From positions 1-8,649 of the forward strand of contig QQUK01000062.1 in NCBI GenBank assembly GCA_008501655.1: a stretch of 8,649 bases of DNA. The letters run 5' to 3'. Made by a program: the position numbers and the translations under genes. The DNA is from Calditrichota bacterium (lineage in GTDB: Bacteria; Zixibacteria; MSB-5A5; GN15; FEB-12). The first letter of the stretch is position 1. Each line of letters starts with the position of its first letter. This document shows positions 1 to 6,035 of the stretch, piece by piece. Below the pieces are notes generated by a model. That model saw only the letters and a program-made list of their open reading frames with translations, made no database searches and was not told the origin of the DNA.

Positions 1-2
1 TG

Positions 3-542
3 TTTTCCGGTCATACAGAACAGATTCCAAAAGTTGATGATGAGATCAGTTCTGTAAAAGATTTGTCAGAGCATCCTGTTGATGTTCATGCTCCGAGCAA
101 TCGAAATGACTGGCCAAAGTCCGGTCAGTATGCATTGTGGCACTATGCGGGGCATTCGCATCTTCGATCTGATAATCCGTTTTACTCTTATCTTGATTTG
201 GAAGATGGTCCTTTGTTTGCAGCGGATTTCAGATTGCGGAATGTTCAGGTTAATCTTGTTGTCCTTGCAGCTTGCAGAACCGCTGAACAGACTACGGTAT
301 CGGGTGAGGAACCGACCGGAATAGTCAGATCTCTGCTGGAAATGGGAGCTAAGAATATTTTAGCCGGTCAATGGCAGGTATCTGATAAGATTACATCGGA
401 ATGGATGAAGATTTTTTATACGGAATATTTTAAGAGCAAAAACCTCAATAAATCATTGGCTAAAACTAAAATAGTTATCAGAGAGAAATATAAGTCGATA
501 TATTATTGGGGACCTTTTATACTTTATGGCGCAGCTGTATAG
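3..542 (+). CDS. CHAT-domain cysteine protease, C-terminal part (5' end outside window)
   Basis: The frame is open from the first bases, so this is the last 179 residues of a longer protein; a TTG at 63 is an internal codon rather than a convincing start. The sequence matches the C-terminal half of a CHAT domain (caspase-like fold, clan CD). The catalytic His lies in 'WHYAGHSH' (second His, visible residue 51, bases 153-155). The catalytic Cys lies in 'VVLAACRTA' (residue 91, bases 273-275), after a hydrophobic strand as in the family. The family's later elements follow: 'GIVRSLLEMGAKNILAGQW' and the terminal 'YYWGPFILYG'. CHAT proteins often carry N-terminal TPR repeats and act as regulated cytoplasmic proteases, but the N-terminal half and any sensor are outside the window. 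The stop codon overlaps the ribosome binding site of the downstream subtilase, so the two are probably co-transcribed. The domain call is firm; substrate and trigger are unknown. Confidence 0.88.
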   Translation, partial: FSGHTEQIPKVDDEISSVKDLSEHPVDVHAPSNRNDWPKSGQYALWHYAGHSHLRSDNPFYSYLDLEDGPLFAADFRLRNVQVNLVVLAACRTAEQTTVSGEEPTGIVRSLLEMGAKNILAGQWQVSDKITSEWMKIFYTEYFKSKNLNKSLAKTKIVIREKYKSIYYWGPFILYGAAV

Positions 543-551
543 GAGCATATA

Positions 552-1925
552 ATGAAAAGAGCAATTATATTATTATTAGTTTTAATCGCCGGATTTATTT
601 TCGGTGATAAGATTCATGCACAGGATTATGTTCCTGATCAACTGGTTTGTCAGCTTAATCCGGGCGGGAATATCTATGATATAGATTCCGCCTACAATAC
701 TGTTACTTTATACTACCTTACATCTTTGGATATTTACTTGCTTCAAACAGAACCTGGTGCTGATGTACCAACTCTTGCAGCTCAAATTGCTACCGACCCG
801 GATGTATTTCTTTGTGAACCAAACTATATATTTGATACTCCGGAAGGTGTCCAGTCAAGTCAGCCGTTTTTAGATAATGTTGTATCCAATGACTTCCAGA
901 CTCAGCCAGCTGTGGCATCGGTGCAGATACCTACGGCACAAACTATTGCAACAGGTACCGGTGTTAAGGTTGCGGTTGTTGATGTTGGGATTAATATGTC
1001 ACATCCTCAGTTATCAACAATGGTAACATCGGGATTTGATTTTGTATCTAATGATTCTATTGCTGCCGATGAACCGGGTGGTTTAGCCAGCGGTCATGGA
1101 ACTTTTATAGCGGGTGTTATCTCGCTGGTTGCTCCTGATGCTGAATTAGTCTCTTACAGGGTTCTTGATACAACCGGTCGAGGAAATGGTTTTACCGTTG
1201 CTGAAGCAGTCATTCAAGCTGTGCAGCATGGCTGTAAAGTTATTAATCTGAGTATGGTAATGGATAATCCGCATGTTGCCTTGGATGCAGCAATAGAATA
1301 TGCACGAGATAATAACGTCATGGTGGTTGCAGCAGCCGGAAATGATTCACTGGAAACAGATAAATTTCCTTTCAGGGATTCATATACACTTGGCGTTGCA
1401 GCTGTTGATAGTAATAATGTCCTTGCTGATTTTTCGAATTTTGGTGGTAAAGTTGATGTCTGTGCACCTGGAACTCATATTTTTGGAACATTTTTGGACA
1501 CAACCTATGCAAGATGGGATGGGACAAGTTTTGCGACACCATTTGTTGCCGGACAGGCAGCACTGCTTTATGCTAAAAATCCCGGAGCAGATTGGTCTGA
1601 TATTAGAGAAGCTATTATGTTGTCAGCGGTGAACATTGATGCTCAAAATCCGGGTATGGAAGGGAATCTTGGTGCGGGTTTAATTGACCTTGCGGCAGCT
1701 CTCAATCTGCTTTCTCCGTATATTTGTGGTGATGTCAACAATGACCAGCTTGGACCGGATATAGCGGATATCGTATTTACTGTTGATTATATGTTTGGCG
1801 GTGGACCAACACCAGCGGTGATGAACAGTATTGACGTTGATGCATCCGGTTTTATTGATGTCGGCGATTTAGTCTATTTTGTCGAATTTTCGTTTCATAG
1901 CGGACCAAATTTGAATTGTCCATAA
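552..1925 (+). CDS. Secreted S8 (subtilisin-like) serine protease with propeptide and C-terminal dockerin-like module
   Basis: Residues 1-23 form a Sec signal peptide (Lys-Arg, hydrophobic core, 'IHAQ' end). Residues 25-98 resemble an inhibitory subtilase prodomain, ending in the typical 'CEPNY'. The catalytic domain spans about 125-388: Asp144 in 'VAVVDVGI', His182 in 'GHGTFIAGVI', oxyanion Asn264 in 'VVAAAGND' and Ser326 in 'DGTSFATPFVAGQAALL'. All triad residues are present, so it should be active. The Asp motif reads D-V-G where D-T/S-G is usual. Residues 392-456 hold two EF-hand-like dockerin repeats. The second has canonical spacing (D428, D430, S432, D436, D439); the first (D394, N396, D398) has one extra residue. 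Cys392 and Cys456 bracket the module. ATG 552 has AGGAG six bases upstream, overlapping the stop of the CHAT gene. A role in extracellular or periplasmic proteolysis is expected; the substrate is unknown, and a link to the CHAT protease is suggested only by the operon. Confidence 0.93.
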   Translation: MKRAIILLLVLIAGFIFGDKIHAQDYVPDQLVCQLNPGGNIYDIDSAYNTVTLYYLTSLDIYLLQTEPGADVPTLAAQIATDPDVFLCEPNYIFDTPEGVQSSQPFLDNVVSNDFQTQPAVASVQIPTAQTIATGTGVKVAVVDVGINMSHPQLSTMVTSGFDFVSNDSIAADEPGGLASGHGTFIAGVISLVAPDAELVSYRVLDTTGRGNGFTVAEAVIQAVQHGCKVINLSMVMDNPHVALDAAIEYARDNNVMVVAAAGNDSLETDKFPFRDSYTLGVAAVDSNNVLADFSNFGGKVDVCAPGTHIFGTFLDTTYARWDGTSFATPFVAGQAALLYAKNPGADWSDIREAIMLSAVNIDAQNPGMEGNLGAGLIDLAAALNLLSPYICGDVNNDQLGPDIADIVFTVDYMFGGGPTPAVMNSIDVDASGFIDVGDLVYFVEFSFHSGPNLNCP

Positions 1926-1948
1926 AGAATACATAAAAGTATATTATT

Positions 1949-1976
1949 AAAATCGGCTTTTTAGCCGATTTTTTTT
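1949..1976 (+). terminator. Intrinsic terminator of the CHAT-subtilase unit
   Basis: A 10-bp perfect stem (1949-1958, AAAATCGGCT, pairing with 1963-1972, AGCCGATTTT) with a TTTT loop runs into an uninterrupted T tract at 1969-1976. It starts 23 bases after the subtilase stop. It separates the protease genes from the lipoprotein gene that follows. Confidence 0.9.
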
Positions 1977-1981
1977 ATTTA

Positions 1982-1998
1982 CCTGTACTAAATGGGGC
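1982..1998 (+). repeat. Upstream conserved element, copy 1
   Basis: CCTGTACTAAATGG (1982-1995) recurs exactly at 3385-3398. In both places it lies exactly 74 bases before a lipoprotein start codon and just after a terminator T tract. Hand alignment of the two 74-base leaders without gaps gives about 45 identities, 24 of them in the first 30 bases, and a second shared patch AGGATA near the ribosome binding site. In copy 2 it sits just upstream of a good -35/-10 pair, which suggests an activator site or UP-like element. Here the matching -10 is weaker (possibly TAAGAT at 2022-2027). It may instead be a remnant of the gene duplication. Confidence 0.7.
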
Positions 1999-2055
1999 AA
2001 CATAGTCTCTGTAAGGGAGAATAAGATAAAAAGACCATTTAAGAAAGGATAGACA

Positions 2056-3291
2056 ATGAAAACAAGGAACACTTTCACCCTCACAGCAACTTTAATGATT
2101 GCACTGATAGCTCTGGTAGCTATCGGTTGTTCATCAAACAATCCGGTTTCCGGAAACTCTGGAGTTAATTCTGTATCAGGAGATAATAACGGTTCATTCA
2201 GAGCCGGTGCATCTGTTGAATGGTATGGGTTGGCAACTATGGTGAACCCGGAAACAAATGAGCTTGGAATTTCCAGTCAAGCAGGATTGATCGTTGTTGC
2301 TGAAGGTGCTGAAATTGTCTATAAAGATGGCGGCAATGAAACCCCGATTACAATCTCTGAAATTAACGTTGGAGACTCGCTTGAAGCGAGGGGTGACATT
2401 CAAGGGGACGGTTCATTATTGGCTGATCGCGTTAGAGTCAGAGCTGCTGATGATAACAACAATAATGACACCGAATTACACGGAAGAGTTGAATCAATTG
2501 ATGCAGCGGGTAGAACAATGACCCTGGTCGGCTTCCCGAATCTCATCAATGTATTACCTACTGCTGAAGTCGTCCACAAAGTTTCTTCAGGTACCGATCT
2601 GCCGATTGGCCTGGATGAGATTATTGTCGGAGATTCTGTTGAAGTTCGCGGTACGCTGCAGTCTGATAATTCACTGTCAGCAGACCGGGTCCGGTTGCGT
2701 GATGAAGAAGACCATCATAGTGATTTAGAGTTTAAAACAACGATTACATCTATTGATTACGAAAACGGAACAATGACGGTAGCATCCCGTCCGGAAACAA
2801 TCTTAATTGACGCTAATACATTTATTTATGCCGAATTAGATTCTGATTCCGTTATGAATATTACGGTAGCTAAAGTTACCACTGACGGCGGTGATGATGA
2901 TGGTAATGATGACGACGATGATAAAGTTAAAACAAGATTATCAATAACCCATCTGACGGTTGGAGATTCAGTTGAGGTCTACGCTGACATTATAGATGCT
3001 TCAACGCTGTATGCTGTAGCTATTGAACTTGAAGATGGTGCATTTGAAAGTCAAAATGAAGTTGAATTTAAAGATGTCCTTGCAATGGTTGATGTTGTCA
3101 ATGGATGGGTAACGTTTGAAAATCAAACAATGACCGGTATTGTTGTCGGTACAACCAAGCTCTGGGGATATCAGAATGAAACTATCACTTTGGATATGTT
3201 TAACCCCGGTGAGATTGTCGAAGTACATGGCTTTGCGGTAAGTGAAACTGAATTCCAGATTATTTTGATGGAAAAGGAAAATAATTTCTAA
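2056..3291 (+). CDS. Lipoprotein with four tandem DUF5666-like repeats
   Basis: Residues 1-25 are a lipoprotein signal peptide with lipobox 'VAIGC', Cys25 being the lipidated residue; the following Ser-Ser fits outer-membrane sorting under the E. coli rule. After a Ser/Asn/Gly-rich linker come four related beta-rich units at about 54-130, 139-215, 224-326 and 335-407. Units 1 and 2 best match DUF5666: a strand of the type 'LHGRVESIDAAGRTMTL', then 'VGDSVEVRG' and 'SADRVRLR'. Units 3 and 4 are more diverged but keep 'ITSIDYENGTMTV' and 'VGDSVEVYA'. Unit 3 carries a run of Asp at 277-289. ATG 2056 has AAAGGA six bases upstream. The next gene is a shorter paralogue of units 3 and 4 with the same signal peptide style. 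DUF5666 has no established biochemical role that I know of; a surface or periplasmic structural or binding function is a guess. Confidence 0.9.
   Translation: MKTRNTFTLTATLMIALIALVAIGCSSNNPVSGNSGVNSVSGDNNGSFRAGASVEWYGLATMVNPETNELGISSQAGLIVVAEGAEIVYKDGGNETPITISEINVGDSLEARGDIQGDGSLLADRVRVRAADDNNNNDTELHGRVESIDAAGRTMTLVGFPNLINVLPTAEVVHKVSSGTDLPIGLDEIIVGDSVEVRGTLQSDNSLSADRVRLRDEEDHHSDLEFKTTITSIDYENGTMTVASRPETILIDANTFIYAELDSDSVMNITVAKVTTDGGDDDGNDDDDDKVKTRLSITHLTVGDSVEVYADIIDASTLYAVAIELEDGAFESQNEVEFKDVLAMVDVVNGWVTFENQTMTGIVVGTTKLWGYQNETITLDMFNPGEIVEVHGFAVSETEFQIILMEKENNF
2884..2922 (+). other. Asp-rich low-complexity insertion (residues 277-289)
   Basis: GAT/GAC/GGT/AAT codons encode 'DGGDDDGNDDDDD' between two strands of the third DUF5666-like unit. 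The paralogue at 3459-4214 has an Asn/Glu-rich spacer at the matching place instead. It could be a flexible, possibly cation-binding loop or the result of codon-repeat slippage. Confidence 0.75.
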
Positions 3292-3307
3292 TAGAGCCCC
3301 TTAACTA

Positions 3308-3327
3308 TCTCTGTTTTACAACAGGGA
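3308..3327 (+). other. 3' UTR hairpin upstream of terminator, copy 1
   Basis: TCTCTGTT (3308-3315) pairs with AACAGGGA (3320-3327) around a TTAC loop: eight pairs including one G-T. It is followed by GTCGTT and then the terminator. The downstream paralogue has a hairpin of the same stem length at the same place with a different stem sequence (4226-4244), so pairing is kept while bases change. Confidence 0.6.
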
Positions 3328-3343
3328 GTCGTTCTTTATAGCG

Positions 3344-3376
3344 AAGGCAGACAATGAAAATTGTCTGCCTTTTTTT
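3344..3376 (+). terminator. Intrinsic terminator of the first lipoprotein gene
   Basis: A 12-bp perfect stem, AAGGCAGACAAT (3344-3355) with ATTGTCTGCCTT (3360-3371), and a GAAA loop lead into a T tract at 3370-3376. Both stem arms are identical to those of the terminator at 4260-4287. Confidence 0.92.
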
Positions 3377-3384
3377 AATATTAT

Positions 3385-3401
3385 CCTGTACTAAATGGAG
3401 C
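3385..3401 (+). repeat. Upstream conserved element, copy 2
   Basis: This is the second exact copy of CCTGTACTAAATGG (3385-3398), again 74 bases before an ATG. It ends five bases before the -35-like hexamer at 3404, a position suitable for an activator or UP-type contact. See copy 1 at 1982 for the leader alignment. Confidence 0.7.
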
Positions 3402-3403
3402 GA

Positions 3404-3432
3404 TTAACTCTCTGTATGTAGATTAATATAAT
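3404..3432 (+). promoter_or_regulatory. Candidate sigma-70 type promoter of the second lipoprotein gene
   Basis: TTAACT (3404-3409, four of six to TTGACA), a 17-base spacer and a perfect TATAAT (3427-3432) would start transcription near 3439, about 20 bases before the ATG. The preceding terminator ends at 3376, so the gene needs its own promoter. Confidence 0.55.
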
Positions 3433-3458
3433 AAAACTCACTAAGGAGAGGATAAGAA

Positions 3459-4214
3459 ATGAAAAAAGGAAATCTTTTAACTACCATAACATCGCTATTA
3501 GTAACATTGATAGCCATGCTGGCAATCGGGTGTTCTTCAAACAATCCGATTTCAAATGACCCAAGTGAAACTGTTGGTATTGTTCCGGATGGACAGATAG
3601 AAACTGAACATAGAATTCAAACTACCGAAGGAGTCGTTCTTTCCAGTGAAATGGAATTTAACACATCGATTACTTCGATCGATTATGAAAACGGGACAAT
3701 AACGGTAGAATCACACTCAGAAACAATTATGATGGATGAGAATACATTCATTTTTTCCAGAATATCCCCGGTTTCGGTAAATAATCCCGGAATCGCTAAA
3801 GAGGTAGCTGAGAATACCGGTGAGAACAATGATAGTAGATTTAAACTTAAATTAGCCTCTCTTAATTTAGAAGTCGGTGACCAGGTTGCTGTATTTGCAA
3901 ATACTGTTGATACTGAAACAATGTATGCGGTAGCAATTGAGCTCGATGCAGCTTCGTTTCAGAGTCAGGGTTCTTTTGAATTTAAAGATTTTATAGGAAA
4001 TATTGACTTTGAAACCGGTACTATCCAGTTTCTTATTGATCAGCAAATTATCGGACATGTTGATGAATCGACTGTCTTACTTGGATATGAAGGTGAACCG
4101 ATCAGTTTGGATATGTTTTTCGCCTGTGAACTGGTAATTGTCAACGGGACCTTAAATAGTGAAAATGAAATTCAGATTTCATCGATGGAAAAAAGCATGG
4201 ATTGGGAATGGTAG
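3459..4214 (+). CDS. Short lipoprotein paralogue with two DUF5666-like repeats
   Basis: Residues 1-25 form a lipoprotein signal ('LAIGC', Cys25) followed by 'SSNNPIS', nearly identical to the upstream protein around the Cys. After a short linker, residues 65-163 align with unit 3 of the upstream protein (shared 'ITSIDYENGT', 'ETI', 'YAVAIEL') and residues 172-245 align with unit 4 (shared 'FEFKD'-like start, 'LDMF', 'MEK' near the end). The equivalents of units 1 and 2 are absent, so it is 251 residues against 411. The Asp run of unit 3 is replaced by an Asn/Glu spacer at about 116-126. Start ATG 3459 has AAGGAG ten bases and AGAGGA six bases upstream. Non-coding sequence on both sides also matches the upstream gene, so the whole unit was duplicated. 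It is probably membrane-anchored on the periplasmic or outer side; function unknown. Confidence 0.9.
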   Translation: MKKGNLLTTITSLLVTLIAMLAIGCSSNNPISNDPSETVGIVPDGQIETEHRIQTTEGVVLSSEMEFNTSITSIDYENGTITVESHSETIMMDENTFIFSRISPVSVNNPGIAKEVAENTGENNDSRFKLKLASLNLEVGDQVAVFANTVDTETMYAVAIELDAASFQSQGSFEFKDFIGNIDFETGTIQFLIDQQIIGHVDESTVLLGYEGEPISLDMFFACELVIVNGTLNSENEIQISSMEKSMDWEW

Positions 4215-4225
4215 AATCCTTGATA

Positions 4226-4244
4226 CTTTCTACAATGTAGAGAG
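4226..4244 (+). other. 3' UTR hairpin upstream of terminator, copy 2
   Basis: CTTTCTAC (4226-4233) pairs with GTAGAGAG (4237-4244) around an AAT loop: eight pairs including one G-T. It is followed by TCGTT and the terminator. The stem sequence differs from the copy at 3308-3327 but the fold is the same. Confidence 0.6.
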
Positions 4245-4259
4245 TCGTTTTTAATAGTG

Positions 4260-4291
4260 AAGGCAGACAATTCAAATTGTCTGCCTTTTTT
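4260..4291 (+). terminator. Intrinsic terminator of the second lipoprotein gene
   Basis: A 12-bp stem (4260-4271 with 4276-4287) with a TCAA loop leads into Ts to 4291. The stem arms are identical to those at 3344-3371; only the loop differs. The matching stretch, from GAGTCGTT through the T tract, covers about 50 bases in each copy. Confidence 0.92.
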
Positions 4292-4317
4292 AATTTTTTA
4301 ATCATTTCAAAACTTTC

Positions 4318-4345
4318 TTGATTTTTCCTGAAACAATATTATATT
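4318..4345 (+). promoter_or_regulatory. Candidate promoter of the marR-efflux operon
   Basis: TTGATT (4318-4323), a 16-base spacer and TATATT (4340-4345) would give a start near 4352. It follows the terminator at 4260-4291 and precedes a TTG-start regulator gene. Alternative -10 hexamers exist in this AT-rich stretch, so the exact position is uncertain. Confidence 0.4.
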
Positions 4346-4359
4346 CTCAGACGTTATAG

Positions 4360-4380
4360 TTACAAATGAAACTGTTGTAA
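4360..4380. promoter_or_regulatory. Inverted repeat, candidate MarR-family operator
   Basis: TTACAA (4360-4365) and TTGTAA (4375-4380) form a perfect 6-bp inverted repeat with a 9-base spacer. It lies just downstream of the predicted transcription start and 33 bases before the regulator's start codon. MarR-family dimers bind palindromes of about this size and commonly repress their own operon. Function is inferred from position and symmetry only. Confidence 0.45.
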
Positions 4381-4412
4381 ATGCTACAAAAAAAGGTAAA
4401 GGAATAGATATA

Positions 4413-4883
4413 TTGTTTGATAAGTCATTATTAAATAACCACATAGGGCGACTTGTCGGGTTGTCCAGTAAATTTATGAGGAGTAAGCTTGGGGAGAATT
4501 TCAGAAGTCAAGGCATTGAATTGACCTCTGAACAGGGTATCATTATGAGCTTATTGGTGCATCATGAGGGAGTTAATCAGCAGTCTATGTCGGAATTTCT
4601 GTTTACTGATAAAACCGCAATAACCCGATGGATTGATTCTTTGGAAAAAATGGGCTATGTCAAAAGAGTTCCGGATAAGGAAGATCGGCGCCAGAATCTG
4701 ATATTTTTAACAGATGCCGGTAAATCGATTTTAATAACGCTCAAAGATTCAGCTTTACAGACCGAACAGGATGCTGTTAAGGGAATTGATCCGGAGAAAT
4801 TGAGAACCTGCAAAGAAGTTTTAAAACAACTGATAAAAAATTTAAACAATAACATAGATGTATCTGAAATATCAATTAAATAG
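4413..4883 (+). CDS. MarR-family winged-helix transcriptional regulator
   Basis: The 156-residue length is typical of MarR proteins. The winged helix-turn-helix spans about 36-104. 'LTSEQGIIMSLLVHHEGVNQQSMSEFL' is the family's entry helix and second helix, 'TDKTAITRWIDSLEKMGYV' contains the recognition helix (65-83), and 'PDKEDRRQNLIFLTDAGK' is the wing with the conserved D-x-x-D-R-R (Arg92, Arg93). N- and C-terminal helices would form the dimer interface. The start is TTG at 4413, supported by AAAGGA nine bases upstream; the next in-frame ATG would remove the first 21 residues of the dimerisation region. It lies 9 bases upstream of the efflux adaptor gene and is probably the local repressor of the pump operon, released by a small ligand, which cannot be named from sequence. 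Confidence 0.9.
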   Translation: MFDKSLLNNHIGRLVGLSSKFMRSKLGENFRSQGIELTSEQGIIMSLLVHHEGVNQQSMSEFLFTDKTAITRWIDSLEKMGYVKRVPDKEDRRQNLIFLTDAGKSILITLKDSALQTEQDAVKGIDPEKLRTCKEVLKQLIKNLNNNIDVSEISIK

Positions 4884-4892
4884 GAACCATAT

Positions 4893-6035
4893 ATGAAAAA
4901 AACTACCAGAATACTCATACCGGTTGTCATAATCGTTGGTGCTTTTATATTAATGAAAGTATTGACCGGAATGAAAAAAGAATCACCGAAAAACAGTCCA
5001 ACAGAACAGGTTAAGATTGTAGAAACAGCGGATGTTAAACTGCAGGATACATTTGCTGAAGTAACAGCTTATGGTAAAGCGAAAACGGCTGACCCGATCG
5101 CTTTGTATGCTGAAGCTGTTGGAACAATCGAAGAAGGAAGAGTACCTTTTAAACAGTCCCAGCGGTTTAAAAAAGGTGATCTACTTTTAATGATTGATGA
5201 TCGGCAGACAAGGTATAGTTTGAATTCGGCCAAATCAGATTTTATAACAGCCCTTGCTACGGTTCTCCCGGAAATTAAGATTGATTTCCCTCAGTTATAT
5301 CCGAAATGGCAGAACTATTTTAACAGTTGTGATTTTAATACAAACATTAAACCGCTTCCTGAAACAGAAAATGAAAAAGTGAAATTGTATCTTGCACGGT
5401 TTAATGTTTATAAACTCTATTATACTGTCAAGAATCTTGAAGTACAGCTTGGTAAACATTTTATATACGCGCCGTTTGATGGTTCGATTATCCGGACAAA
5501 TCTAAGTGTCGGTTCATCGGCAAGGTCAGGCACACTGCTTGGTGAAATAATCAGTTTAGAAGATATGGAGATTGCAGTTCCACTGGAATTGAATAATGTC
5601 TCCTGGGTGGATGAATCAAAGGAAGTAAATTTATATTCCAAGGAGTTTGATGCCAACTGGGAAGGGAAGATAAGCAGGGTTGGAAGTACTATTGATGAAG
5701 CAACTCAGACGGTAAGTTTGTATATCAGTATTAGTGATACTAAAACAGCTAACCTTCTTGATAATATTTTTGTAAGAGCGGACCTGCCGGGAAAAGTTAT
5801 ACCTGATTCATATCCGGTTCCTCCCAGAGCAGTCTATGAAAACAGGTATGTATATATAATTGAGGATGGAACATTAGCCAGAAAAGAAGTTGATATTATT
5901 CGGAAAGAACCGACCCGGATAATCGTCCGCGGTCTGGACGATGCCGATGTCCTTGTCACCGAAGCAATGCAAGGAGTTGCTCCGGGTATGAATGCTGAAG
6001 CCAAAGCTCAGTATGATGATGGGAGGAGTTCATGA
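4893..6035 (+). CDS. RND efflux periplasmic adaptor (membrane fusion protein, HlyD/AcrA type)
   Basis: Residues 7-25 form a single N-terminal membrane anchor; there is no lipobox Cys, so it is held in the inner membrane by this helix. The two lipoyl half-motifs are at about 66-103 ('FKKGDLLLMIDD' at the end) and 186-222 ('YAPFDGSI', then 'GTLLGEII'). Between them a short helical region (about 105-183), including 'DFPQLYPKWQNYF', replaces the long hairpin of AcrA. A beta-barrel domain follows at 224-300 and a membrane-proximal domain at 300-372 ('PPRAVYENRYVYII'). ATG 4893 has AGGAA six bases upstream overlapping the marR stop, and its own stop overlaps the permease start (ATGA). It should link the permease to an outer-membrane channel, which is not in the window. 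Substrate unknown. Confidence 0.92.
   Translation: MKKTTRILIPVVIIVGAFILMKVLTGMKKESPKNSPTEQVKIVETADVKLQDTFAEVTAYGKAKTADPIALYAEAVGTIEEGRVPFKQSQRFKKGDLLLMIDDRQTRYSLNSAKSDFITALATVLPEIKIDFPQLYPKWQNYFNSCDFNTNIKPLPETENEKVKLYLARFNVYKLYYTVKNLEVQLGKHFIYAPFDGSIIRTNLSVGSSARSGTLLGEIISLEDMEIAVPLELNNVSWVDESKEVNLYSKEFDANWEGKISRVGSTIDEATQTVSLYISISDTKTANLLDNIFVRADLPGKVIPDSYPVPPRAVYENRYVYIIEDGTLARKEVDIIRKEPTRIIVRGLDDADVLVTEAMQGVAPGMNAEAKAQYDDGRSS

Noticed and set aside
63..65. TTG as the start of the CHAT gene
   Set aside because: The frame is open to the window edge and the visible part is only the C-terminal half of a CHAT domain, so the true start is upstream of the window.
1947..2141. Minus-strand open frame across the intergenic region after the subtilase
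   Set aside because: It overlaps the terminator, the leader and the signal peptide of the lipoprotein gene. Its sequence looks like the complement of these and shows no family resemblance.
3630..3642. GGAGTCGTTCTTT inside the second lipoprotein gene, matching the 3' UTR of the first at 3325-3337
   Set aside because: A 13-base match is expected about once by chance between positions in a window of this size, and it falls in coding sequence without the accompanying hairpins.
2056..4214. Lipoproteins as components of the downstream efflux pump
   Set aside because: Each has its own terminator, and a separate promoter precedes marR. They have no TolC-like or adaptor features.
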